Part shown: positions 49,257 to 58,460 of the stretch, piece by piece
Numbering within the stretch: position 1 is the stretch's first letter
Layout: every line of letters starts with the position of its first letter
DNA from: Coprinellus micaceus
Taxonomy: Eukaryota > Basidiomycota > Agaricomycetes > Agaricales > Psathyrellaceae
Direction of reading: 5' to 3'
Assembly: GCA_951394405.1 (NCBI GenBank)
Contig: OX596339.1
Span: 992,001 to 1,056,000, forward strand
DNA: 64,000 nt
Position numbers and translations under genes: made by a program
Notes under the pieces: generated by a model
Seen by the model: only the letters and a program-made list of their open reading frames with translations
Told to the model about the DNA's origin: nothing
Databases searched by the model: none

Positions 49257-51011
49257 ATGGTTATTCAGGACTCTACAAACGATGAGGTGCCCTCGGAGGC
49301 GACATTATTTTCAATGTCAACCCCAAAGTTGCTCGAAGGCGATGGAGACTCCTCGAAGTACCCAGGGGAACTGGGGAAACACAACTCCTCTGTCGCCCTT
49401 CATCTCCTTCCTCCAGAGATTCTCTCCCATATTTTCGTTCTTCTTACCCGAGAAGTTTCAAACGACTGGAGTCAACCGAATCGATTCTCTTGGCTACGTG
49501 TGACGCACGTATGTCGACACTGGAGGGATGTAGCGTTGGATTGCGCATCAATGTGGTCTGACATTCAGCGTTTTGTCCACCCGGAAATCACCAAACTCAT
49601 GCTCGACCGGTCGAAGGACGCGCCCCTCACGATTGATACGTTCGGCCTGAGCAAGATCACTCCAGAGTATCAGGATGTTCTTCAAGAGGCCCTTTCCCAA
49701 ACTCATCGTTTACGTACCGTCTCGGTGGGACCGTTCCCTGGTCCACCCAAAATCCTCGCTAGAGCGACAGGACCTGCCACCATCCTTAAATCCCTGATGC
49801 TGTTCAGCAATAGGGAAGCACCTCAACCACTTCCGCCCAGCTTCCTCATCAATGGCGCTCCAGCTCTCGAAGTCCTGATAGTCAATTCATTTGATGTTCC
49901 CTGGAACAGGCTCCCATTGCCCGGCACTCTCATGAAGTTGCACCTCAGAGACCCTGTCACCCGCCCCCTTCCCTCCGAGGTCTTTGAATCACTGCAAGGT
50001 CTTCCTCTCATAGAGAACCTTGCACTGGACAGCTACCTGCCCGACGGCGGTTTTCCATCCCCTCTGCTGCTTCCCTCGGTGAAAAGGCTCGAGGCCAGGG
50101 ATTCTTGAGCAAGAATCAGAGAGTTCCTGGACGTCATAAAAATCCCCAATGCCAAGCGTATCGACGTAACGATACAGGACTTCAGGCACCAGGAATCCGC
50201 AGTCGACTCCTACGTCAAAATGCTGAAGCTCACGGTTCAAGACATTATCAAGGGCTTACCAGCCTTATCTCGGTTTTCAATGATCAACTTCGACGATACG
50301 GACAGCGCACCAACCATTCATCCCCCCTGTTTCAAGATGGGGTGGGGTCAAGCGCCCACGTCAAGGCTCGAAAGCGACGACAAACCAACCTTGGAAGTCG
50401 CTCTCTGGTTTGAAAGAATTCAGACTCTTTCACTCTCCGACGCTCTTGCATCCATCGACTCCCACTTCAACCTGACCACCGTCTCCGCATTGACACTCGA
50501 CACAAGTGGCCACCTCAGCCGAGACGTATTCGTAGGCGTCCTTGCCAGGCTACCGAACGTCCAGGAGCTCAGCCTAGTTTCCTGTCCTGTCACTCACATC
50601 CTGGTCAAAATGCAGCTCGATCCCGCCCTCAAGCAAAAGAAGAACCAAGGAGATGGTTGGAAATTTCTGCCACCATACTTTCCGGCACTGCGCATACTGG
50701 TCCTCGATGACATCGACTTTGAGGAGGGCGAAGGTGTCGACCAGCTCATCTATTCTCTCACCGCCATCATTCGGAAACGCCCCGAGTCGCACCAAGTCAC
50801 AACTCTGGATATACGGACATGCAGGAACATTGGCACGGATGCTCACACCAAGCTCGAGACGGCACTTCCAAATGTTAATGTTCAGTGGGACGAGGAGGAG
50901 GAATGGAGTCACCACTCGACAGAACGTGGCGATAGCGACGATTCGGACGATTCGATCGATCTGGATGATGAGGTTGAGCCCGGTCTTGGTTCCCCCGTGG
51001 GCTCGGTTTGA
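49257..51011 (+). pseudogene. F-box/leucine-rich protein, B type, one Trp-to-stop change
   Basis: A single frame runs from ATG 49257 (MVIQDSTNDEVPSEATLF) to TGA 51009-51011 with only one interruption, TGA at 50106-50108. The intact relative at 33404-35149 reads RDSWARIREFLDV where this gene reads ARDS*ARIREFLDV, so TGG has become TGA. Everything after the stop is well conserved, including the acidic tail (DSDDSIDLDDEVEP) and the end GSPVGSV. The change is very recent or is a sequence error. A 283 aa product ending early in the leucine-rich region could be made and would still contain the F-box, so it could compete for Skp1. It faces the A gene at 47270-48988. Confidence 0.85.
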
Positions 51012-51669
51012 AGTCCCGTACCTTTGTTCCCGACATACCTACCCACCTCAGGCCGCGTATAAATATTTGGAAGCTCCACGAGGAATATACGGCCCCTACT
51101 CAAGCCGGTAAATCGGCGTACGCACGCGTTGTCAAGAGGTGAGAGCGCCAGGATCAATACATAGCCCCTAACTCTTGGTTATCGGCACGGTCCTGAGTGT
51201 GGGGGTGTCCAATCCCTGTATGTCACGCGGCTGGCCCATGTCACACTTCGTCACAGTGTCACGCGGAAACTCGAAACAGGGGCACTTGTTCGCACCTTTC
51301 GTGCCTTTCCGTCTCTCATCCCTTAGATATAAATATTGAGAGGGTGGTAGCCTATTCAATATGTATATAGACGGCTAATGTAACCTATTTCACCACGCCA
51401 ACATATGTGTTCAGCCAACTAGAGGACCAAAGGGCTCTGAGGCGCCCGTGTAGCTGCCCTATTTCCATTTTTGGCCATGAGCCTGGTCGCGCTGATCATG
51501 AACGCCCGGTACCCTTTGCTCCATAGCTCGTCACTGAGTGAACGTGGAGCCACAAAAAAGGTACCCTCCTGAAGGTAGAATGCAGGCCTATACTAATATC
51601 ATAACGTATTGCGATTACTTCTACTTGGTCTGATTCAAATTGGGGTATTGCTCATGGTAATTAGGCGGT

Positions 51670-51946
51670 CTTGTAAAGAATAGAACTCAGGAGGTTCTGC
51701 TCGGATTGACAGGGTTTATAGAGAACATAGTCGCTAGTCTTTGGTGGCTATAGAGCTCCGTCAGTATATTTTTAATTAAAGGGCCATAACCATCAGATAC
51801 TAGCCAGTCCAAGGGGTGATCTCAGGACCAAAAGAAAATATGAAGAATCGAATGACGGAGTTTTATTTTTATTGCTTTCTGCTACAAGATTGCTCTATAA
51901 ACCTTTCCCATACGTGTCCCCGTTCTTGAGTTCTATTCTTTACAAG
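51670..51946. repeat. Internal inverted repeat of the transposon
   Basis: CTTGTAAAGAATAGAACTCA (51670-51689) is the exact reverse complement of 51927-51946, and GGTTTATAGAG (51713-51723) of 51893-51903. The gap between the two matching blocks is the same on each arm, so they form one long interrupted palindrome centred near 51808. Confidence 0.8.
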
Positions 51947-52144
51947 TTTCCCCTGCCAAATTAGCCGTGACATGGGGTGAATGCCCAGATATCTGCTCCC
52001 ATACCTGGCTTGAGCACTTTTAATTTTTCCAACCGACTAACCTACTATGCGTACATCTATTCCACATTTTATTCAACTCGGATCTGCCGTGTAGAGCCCG
52101 CAGTCGAGCGAAGCACTCTCGGTTTCACCTATTGGCCTGTGACA

Positions 52145-52170
52145 CGCGCGTGACGCCTTTGTCACGCGCG
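52145..52170. repeat. Subterminal hairpin of the transposon
   Basis: CGCGCGTGAC, loop GCCTTT, then GTCACGCGCG. It lies 30 bp inside the right end. GTCACGCG motifs also occur near the left end, so they may be transposase-binding repeats. Confidence 0.65.
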
Positions 52171-52368
52171 TCGGCCGTATAGGGAATTGGTCACCCCCAC
52201 TGAGTGTGCGCGCTTGGCGTCTGCGGAGGTGGCTTGGACCCTCCTTGGCTACCCGAGGCGAAACCGGCTGGTGGAGGATAGAGGAGAGTCTATGAGGCAA
52301 TAAATTTGGGTGCATTATATGGAACTGAATAAATACAGCGAGTAGTAGCAAGATCAGACCCGAGGTTA

Positions 52369-54168
52369 TCAAGCAGGACCGGAATCCGAGCATTCGTTTT
52401 CCCCTGGGAGGTCCCCCGATTGGACTTCAACAATCTGCCCCACCCCACTGTCCGGGCCCGCACCTTCCCCATGACCATCCCAATGAATGTCGATGACAGG
52501 ATTCGTCGAGTTGCGGAAGAGTTCGAATTCTGCTTGTCCAAAGTTTACGCAATCTACGAGCCGCACCTCCTCGACGAAATGGGCAAAGGGCCGGCAATTC
52601 AAGGCCCAACATAACGAGTAAATCGTATCGTCCACCGCCACCGTACCGCCCTCCTCGAAGTCGATGTTGTCAAGAACTATTGAGAACAGGGCGGGGAAGT
52701 ACGGTTGTGGCTCTGGCGCAGGGTCGAACTTGTTGTCCTTCCCAAAAGCGGGATCGTCTCCCATTGCGAGGAAGATGCTGTACACCGGAATCGAAGTGAA
52801 GACGAGGCGCTCGATGTTCGGAAGTTGGGAGAATGCATCCAAGAATGCATCGGCGGTCAGTTCCCGGCCTCTAGATACGTCGAGGGTCTTGACCCTTGTG
52901 AGGTCAAAATGCTTGCTGTAGGACGGCAAGATCTCGGCAAGGGGAAGGTCACTTCGTCCAAATTCGACGGTAACGGAGGGGGGTAGGTAGAATGGGCAAG
53001 CTTCGGGTTCCCAACGCGACTCGCAACGTAATTCAATCGATGCCCCGCCGTACGTATCCTCGTACTCCCTGTCGAATTGACGGACGCATAGTCGGTTCAT
53101 ATTCTGAAGGCTTGATAGAGCACTATCGATTGTGCTTCGGAAGTTCTCGAGGCACCGGTCGACGGCTGGCGCCTCAAGGTCGTGATCGTAGATGGCCACC
53201 TTCGTGACTTCTACACTGGGAACTCGTACGATTTCGAAGAACTGGGTGAGGGCTCCGGTAAAGTCGTCCACCTGGAGCGTCTTCAGCGACAGAAAGGTGA
53301 GAGGGGACGACAAGGTGTTTACTGAACCGTCAGCGGCAAGAAGCCTTCCTGCGAGGATGAGGGTTTGTAGGGAAACCAATCTGGCGAGTGCGTCGTAGAA
53401 TTCGTTAAAAAGGGGGCGGTCACGGTGGCCGCTGCGGAGAACGAGTTGGGTGAGGGTAGCGGGGAGAGGGAGTTGTTCCCATTTAATGTCAACACGTTGA
53501 ATGATGAGCCGTTGGAGCACCGGGGCCCCTCCTTGGAGGAAGTTTTCTGTCATGGGCTCAAGTCCGTATCCGGAATTGATGAGCGTGAGGTCCTCCAGGT
53601 TGGGAGCATATCCCGTTGCCTCTGAGAGAATCCAGCACAATGGGATCTTGCTTTCACGGACACCACGGAAAGACCGAAGGGTTATCGAGCGAAACCTTTC
53701 GGTTTGGGATAACATTTCCGTCAGAATGTCTGCTGCTGCGCGGACTCGACGAATCTTGCGGTAGTAGTCAAACTGCTCTAAGGCAAATTGAAATGTGAGG
53801 AGGGCGTCCTTCGACCGCGCCAGCATGAGGCTGACGAACTCTGGGTGGGAGAGTACGATTCTTGTCCAGAGGGGAGCGTAGTTGACAGCGACGTTCCGCC
53901 AGTGCCGGCACACTTGCATAATCTTGACCCAGCGTAGCTTGTCGTCTTCTTCCCCATCCAAGTACACCTCTAGTGCATGCTCCATAAATGTATTCTCCAG
54001 AATGTCTGTTGGAAGGCGGTTGGGTTGGGAACAGAGGTTCTGGCGGGTCGCCAGGGCGTGGAGCTCCTCCTCTAGCTCAGCGCGGCGCTTCTTTAGCGAC
54101 TCCACGTAGGCCTTAGGCTCAACATTCGGGTCACCTGCGAGGAGGGCTTGCGTCGCTGAGGAAAACAT
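52369..54168 (-). CDS. F-box/leucine-rich protein, A type (599 aa)
   Basis: ATG 54168 (MFSSATQALLAGDPNVEPK). Coiled coil VESLKKRRAELEEELHALATRQN; F-box LPTDILENTFMEH with IMQVCRHWRNVAVNYAPLW; SHPEFVSLMLARSKDA; leucine-rich region; end NPVIDIHWDGHGEGAGPDSG. It is the duplicate of 45175-46995. From AFGKDNKFDPAPEP to the end the two are nearly identical in DNA, whereas the middle has diverged strongly. In the F-box core, Lys-Ile is replaced by Asn-Thr (LENTF), which may weaken Skp1 binding. Its 3' flank carries the transposon. The promoter module ends 55 bp from the ATG. Presumed SCF substrate receptor. Confidence 0.88.
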   Translation of the reverse strand: MFSSATQALLAGDPNVEPKAYVESLKKRRAELEEELHALATRQNLCSQPNRLPTDILENTFMEHALEVYLDGEEDDKLRWVKIMQVCRHWRNVAVNYAPLWTRIVLSHPEFVSLMLARSKDALLTFQFALEQFDYYRKIRRVRAAADILTEMLSQTERFRSITLRSFRGVRESKIPLCWILSEATGYAPNLEDLTLINSGYGLEPMTENFLQGGAPVLQRLIIQRVDIKWEQLPLPATLTQLVLRSGHRDRPLFNEFYDALARLVSLQTLILAGRLLAADGSVNTLSSPLTFLSLKTLQVDDFTGALTQFFEIVRVPSVEVTKVAIYDHDLEAPAVDRCLENFRSTIDSALSSLQNMNRLCVRQFDREYEDTYGGASIELRCESRWEPEACPFYLPPSVTVEFGRSDLPLAEILPSYSKHFDLTRVKTLDVSRGRELTADAFLDAFSQLPNIERLVFTSIPVYSIFLAMGDDPAFGKDNKFDPAPEPQPYFPALFSIVLDNIDFEEGGTVAVDDTIYSLCWALNCRPFAHFVEEVRLVDCVNFGQAEFELFRNSTNPVIDIHWDGHGEGAGPDSGVGQIVEVQSGDLPGENECSDSGPA

Positions 54169-54682
54169 CTTGTTGAAGGCGACAGTGGTGGTGCTCAGAA
54201 GCGAGCGCCTCACTCCGGGTCATGGGCGCTAAACGTAATAGTGGCCCTCGGCAAATGCCGGGACTCAAGGCTTTGTGCCTCGACCTCCCCCAAAATGGAT
54301 CAGCGACAGGCGCTATATGCAGCTCTTTTCAGCAACCGGTGAAGGGCCCATAGTCTTCGGGGCTGACCCACCTGCCAGCCAGTTGAAGTCGCGACCCTGG
54401 GGCGTCCACCGTCACCCCCCAGACCGTCGCCTTGCAAGATGTCAGAATATCAGACCCAAATCAGACCCAGGCCCCATTGGACAAGTCGTAAAACATAACG
54501 GTAGAACGATCACCTTACGAAGGCCTGGCGCCTTCTCGAGGACCGGTATATACATTTCGTAACACGGGTTCCAATGGTACAAGGATGATGCATCAAGAAT
54601 TTAATATCTTATGACGGGTTCTCTCCTGGTGTTCATGCATACGCAACCCCTCCAGGGATTCGGGGGTGAGAGATGGGATGAT
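54169..54682. other. Intergenic region
   Basis: This 514 bp contains the A-type promoter module (54224-54261). The rest, up to the end of the next minus-strand gene, shows nothing recognisable. Confidence 0.5.
54224..54261 (-). promoter_or_regulatory. Shared A-type promoter module, copy for 52369-54168
   Basis: On the minus strand: CCGGCATTTGCCGAGGGCC, seven bases, then CGTTTAGCGCCC. It ends 55 bp before the ATG. The palindromic half is perfect. Confidence 0.78.
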
Positions 54683-57053
54683 TCACTCTTCGACGAGAAT
54701 GGGAACCAAAAAGCTCCTGCCCTCTGTGCGGGCGCCTAAGAGGCGAAGCCGGGTAACGTCCGGCGCCTATGTATGCCAGGAAAAATAGTTGAGTTACTTC
54801 AGTACAGCGAGGCGAGATAGATGAGAACGCACTGAAGGATGTTTGATGTATTTCCTGAAGTAGATCATACACACTCTCGCGATAACCAACGCAAGCTCGG
54901 GCCTCTCGATCTTCACTCCAAGTAGTGAAACCGGGATAGCCCTCCTCGTCAGAGGGAGGTCGTCCCACTATTATCACGCAGGCAAAAGAAGTCAGTAAAT
55001 ACAATCAATCGAATGGAGAGTTTTGGTGCCAAGGATATTTAACTCACCTGGAACATCATGTCGATTTCCCTCAATTTTAGCCTTTCCTTCAGCGGGTTCC
55101 CTTCCTGCTCCTGGGGGAACGCCTTGCAGTGAGCACACTCAAGGAGCGAGATTCCGCGCCCCTCCGAGGCGTCGCCTCCCTCTTTGCGCTCATGGAACCA
55201 GATACACACTTCCCCGCCATCATCATCTTCAGGCAAGGAGAGGCTCGTCGTTGCTGGACTAGAGGCAAATGGTGAGCAGCATGAACTGGCTGAGGAGATG
55301 ACGAGACTCACGAAGGACTAGGAGGTGCAGAGAACAGGTGCAGCTCGTCCGTTTGCTCCGTCAAAGGGGAATCAGGTGCCAAGCTCTCTGTCCTTCCCCT
55401 AATAGGGCTCCCTTCCCCGTCTCCAGGATCTGAACCACCATCGAAAACATCCGCGTCCGATCCTACCGCTGCACTCAGACTCTGATACGTCGCCGGGAGG
55501 CGCCCAGTCGAAAGGTTTAACTGAGGCACCTTCAACAAGTCGGCATCACCAACCGGGCGTTCCCAACTCGCGTTCTTCTTTGGGGTCGGCGACGTGTATA
55601 TGAGGTAGGGTACCTTGACCTTATTGACCCTGCTCTTCGTTGGGGTCAAACCTGAAATTGGGGTGATCCAGCGTGACGGTGAAGGGGATGGGGCTCTGTT
55701 GGGAGCGGGTGGTACGAGGAGGGCACGTAGGCCGGTCGGGGAAGTGGCTGGGAGGTCGTTGGGTGTGTTATGGGGAACAGGAGGTACATAGCCAGAAGGG
55801 CTGGAGTTTCCACTGGTATCCGAATGAGCGAAATCACCAACCGGGGCTAGCCCAAGAGGTGAACCGCCAGAACCTGGAGTCGGGGTAGTTTGGGAACCCC
55901 GAGAGGGCCTCTCGACTCGGCGGGGTTTCTTCTTGGTCGGAGTGGCGTGAGAAGTCGGCGGACGGCCCCCAACAGACCGTTCCCCCTTTACCACGGCCAA
56001 GTCCCCCGCAGACGTCCGGGCGAATGGATGAGGGTCAGGGCTGGGGACCTGTATGCGCGAGGGTAGGCTCGATAAGGACGGAGGGGCATTGTATTTAGGC
56101 GCCTGCCCAGGTTGAGCCACAGTAGTCGGATGGGCCGTTAGTTTCTTCCCATCCGCCACTTGCGCGTACGAGAGGCGAACAGGACCAGCCGGTTTCGGCT
56201 GTGGCAGAGTGGGCTCAAGCGCGATGGGTGTCGCGTTTCGCTGGAAGTCGTCCTCTCCTTGCCTCCGGATGACCTGGTCGATACGGTCGCGAGCAGGGGA
56301 GGTGCTTGAGGAACGGGGGGAAGGGGTTGTAGACTCTGAGAATAACAAGGATGCGGACCCTTCACTCGGAGAGGCGGAGGCGGAGTCTGTGACATTGTCT
56401 ACATGTCGCTGAGCTATATTACCCGCCGCGGTACGTGTTGCTTCAAGCCTGACGCTTGAAGTCTGGGGCACAGAGGTGGCAGGGTTGCCTCTGAACGGGT
56501 GCACGGATCTGGGGGTTGTATCGGCCTGCCTGCCAGAGACCGGTAAAGCGTAGCCCAAACGCGAGCCGTCGATGTCCGCGTTCTGGAAACGCGCGGGCGT
56601 TGGTGGAGGTGGGATAGGGTATATATGTTGGAACTGCGGGTGTGGAGAAACCGGCAAGGAATAAGGTCTTTCGTGTTGAATGTAAGGAGGTTGGTGTCCT
56701 ACACTTGGGGCGTAGGGAGGTGATGGGTATGGTAAACCGGGTGGCGCAGGGAGCGGAGGGTGCATATACGAGGGGTAGACCTGTGGATAGATTGGTCCAG
56801 GGGAGTAATGAGGGCGAGGCGGTGGGTGATAGAAGGGTTGTGGTACAGGTCTGGGGTAGTTCCAACCGCCACCCTGAGTGAAATGTCAGGCAGGGAAGTG
56901 CATTTCTAGCAAGAAGGGACGTACGTAGGAACGAGCGTGTCCCACAAGCGGGTACAGGTTCCCAGAGTAGAATTCAAAGGGATGCTGAGATTCCCTGCCC
57001 CTGCGAGCGTGGGGGAGGAACGCTTGAGGACCAAATCGAGAGTGAGCAGACAT
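54683..57053 (-). CDS. Proline/serine-rich protein of unknown function (706 aa, five exons)
   Basis: Exons: 57053-56925, 56873-55312, 55258-55048, 54967-54833, 54766-54683; all phases agree and donors are GTACGT, GTGAGT or GTGCGT. Residues ~40-120 are rich in Pro, Tyr and His (YSPGPIYPQVYPSYMHPPLP). A long disordered Ser/Pro stretch with a basic patch (TKKKPRRVERPSRG) follows. Near residues 560-640 comes SPATTSLSLPEDDDGGEVCIWFHERKE and a CxxC-containing segment (LLECAHCKAFPQ), then LKLREIDMMFQ and a hydrophobic, basic C-terminal piece (GVKIERPELALVIARVCMIYF). I do not recognise a family. The last intron is uncertain; if it is not spliced the stop is at 54794. Possibly a nuclear or RNA-associated protein, but this is a guess. 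Confidence 0.7.
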
Positions 57054-57661
57054 AATAAACCGGTGAGTGTCAGTGAGAGAAAAGGAGTGGCGATGTCGGG
57101 AGGTCGCGTCGCGTTCCCTGTCTGAAGGTATATTGGCACGGAAGACCCCCGTGCACGCGTCGACAATATATAGGTACATGGCCGTGTCATTGGTCATTGG
57201 CCAGGCACTGTATCCATGCAACTGGAGCGCCTCCTTTGTTAATTGGGCGGCGAATGGCACCAATGGACCATAGGTTGCGACGCTCGGTTGTTCGGGAGCA
57301 CACGGAAGGCTGGCGACGGCGACACGTAGAATCGAGGAGCATGCTCGACTTGATAGACTGGTAGAGTCGTTCGAACGCTACAGAGACTCACCGAACACAA
57401 GTCAGCAGGGACAAAGTTCCGTATCGAAAACCCAACAGTCAGCACGACCAGACTCGGCCAAAAGGAAGTTATTGGAGTTATTATGACGCAGGGGCAACCA
57501 ACACCCTGCGTAGCGTGATGACCCTGAGAGCAACGACTTGAAGTTATCCGGTGGCAAGGTTGTGAAATTAGCGGAAAATGTAGGGATAGAGTGTATTATC
57601 GAGGACCTGGGACGAAGGTCAGTCGACAGGCTGTAGCACTGGAAAAGGGTACGCACCCGGT
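57054..57661. other. Intergenic region
   Basis: This 608 bp lies between the unknown protein's start and the 3' end of the ribosomal protein gene, both on the minus strand. I see no gene or motif; the open frames lack recognisable content. Confidence 0.45.
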
Positions 57662-58099
57662 CTATACGCTTAAAAGGGACTCCCGTCGGTTTCCAACGAC
57701 CTTGTATCCCCTCACCGCCTTCCGCTCCTTCTTCTGCTCCTCCGGCGTCCTGACCATATACTCCGGCACGTTCTCAACCTCCACCAGCTCCTTCACCTTC
57801 AAGATCATACCCGCCGCCTCAGGCGTATGTCGGTGGTATACCGTCTGGAATCGTCGGTGGAACCCAAGAGCAAGCAGGGTTCCCTGGACCTTGTCGCCGA
57901 GCGAAATACCAGACCTTTTGAGGGTGACCTTGAAGTGGGTGTTGGGCGTGGCCTCCTGGGTCGTCGTTGGCGATGAAGAAGAGGCTTCGGGTTGACTTGG
58001 CGCGTTCTCCGTCGACATAGCCCGAAGAGACGAGCATCGAGCCCAACTCCTCGGCGACAGCGCGAGTGCAGCAGAGCGGGATTTGAGGATAGCTGACAT
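57662..58099 (-). CDS. MRPL33: Mitochondrial large-subunit ribosomal protein uL30m (145 aa)
   Basis: Single exon, ATG 58099. The N-terminal ~25 residues (MSAILKSRSAALALSPRSWARCSSLRAM) are rich in Arg, Ser and Ala with no acids, a mitochondrial presequence. The L30 fold follows: THFKVTLKRSGISLGDKVQGTLLALGFHRRFQTVYHRHTPEAAGMILKVKELVEVENV, then a basic C-terminal extension (RTPEEQKKERKAVRGYKVVG) seen in fungal members. It would sit in the mitochondrial ribosome large subunit. This is a single-copy housekeeping gene between array segments and so a useful anchor for synteny. Only the fungal symbol is inferred from family knowledge. Confidence 0.88.
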   Translation of the reverse strand: MSAILKSRSAALALSPRSWARCSSLRAMSTENAPSQPEASSSSPTTTQEATPNTHFKVTLKRSGISLGDKVQGTLLALGFHRRFQTVYHRHTPEAAGMILKVKELVEVENVPEYMVRTPEEQKKERKAVRGYKVVGNRRESLLSV

Positions 58100-58460
58100 G
58101 GCTACTGCATGAACCAGAGTCAAAGAGCCATTCCAATATTTCACAAATTCACTACACACCTCGGAGTCTACGATTTTCTAGCCGTTCACCCTTCTGCTCG
58201 TCGTTGTTGCTGACCTCGATGAGCGTCGCGCTGTATCGGAAATTCAGAGCGGCATGTTCGGCATCACCCGAGAATATTCACACACACCACGGAATAGGGG
58301 CAAACGTAAACACTGACATTCGCTCGAGTCTCCTTGACTGCTGCGATGACCCTAAGCTCTCTATTATTGTACAATAAATAGGAGGTATACTTTGGTACAA
58401 ACAAGGTGAAAGCAATAGAAAACCGGTAAACGAACTTCATACGGAAAGATAACAGGACCA
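58100..58460. other. Intergenic region
   Basis: This 361 bp contains the uL30m promoter and the 3' end of the next F-box gene. Nothing else is recognised. Confidence 0.5.

Larger units (their letters stand above)
51193..52206. mobile_element. hAT-like non-autonomous DNA transposon (about 1.0 kb) with target duplication
   Basis: The element spans about 51200-52199. Its ends are inverted: TGGGGGTGTCCAATCCCTGT on the left and TGGGGGTGACCAATTCCCTA read inward from the right. It is flanked by direct CTGAGTG (51193-51199 and 52200-52206), extendable to an 8 bp CTGAGTGT, the size usual for hAT elements. The duplicated locus at 44932-45060 gives the empty site, reading ..GATGAGTGCGCGCTTGG.. without insertion. 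Short GTCACGCG motifs crowd both ends, and 52145-52170 is a perfect CGCGCGTGAC hairpin. No transposase or other ORF is visible, so it must rely on enzyme supplied elsewhere. hAT assignment is tentative; the insertion itself is well supported. Confidence 0.82.
51128..54261. repeat. Segmental duplication, copy 2, split by a transposon
   Basis: It matches 44932-47085. The left part of the 3' flank is at 51128-51199 and the right part resumes at 52200, with about 1.0 kb inserted between. It includes the A gene 52369-54168 and its promoter module. Confidence 0.75.

Noticed and set aside
783..51011. Repeat-induced point mutation as the cause of the stops
   Set aside because: Stops arise in different contexts (for example GGG to GAG), are few per gene, and the rest of each copy shows no mass of C-to-T changes.
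51012..52368. Degenerate gene in the transposon interval
   Set aside because: No frame of useful length and no transposase motif; terminal repeats and target duplication explain the interval better.
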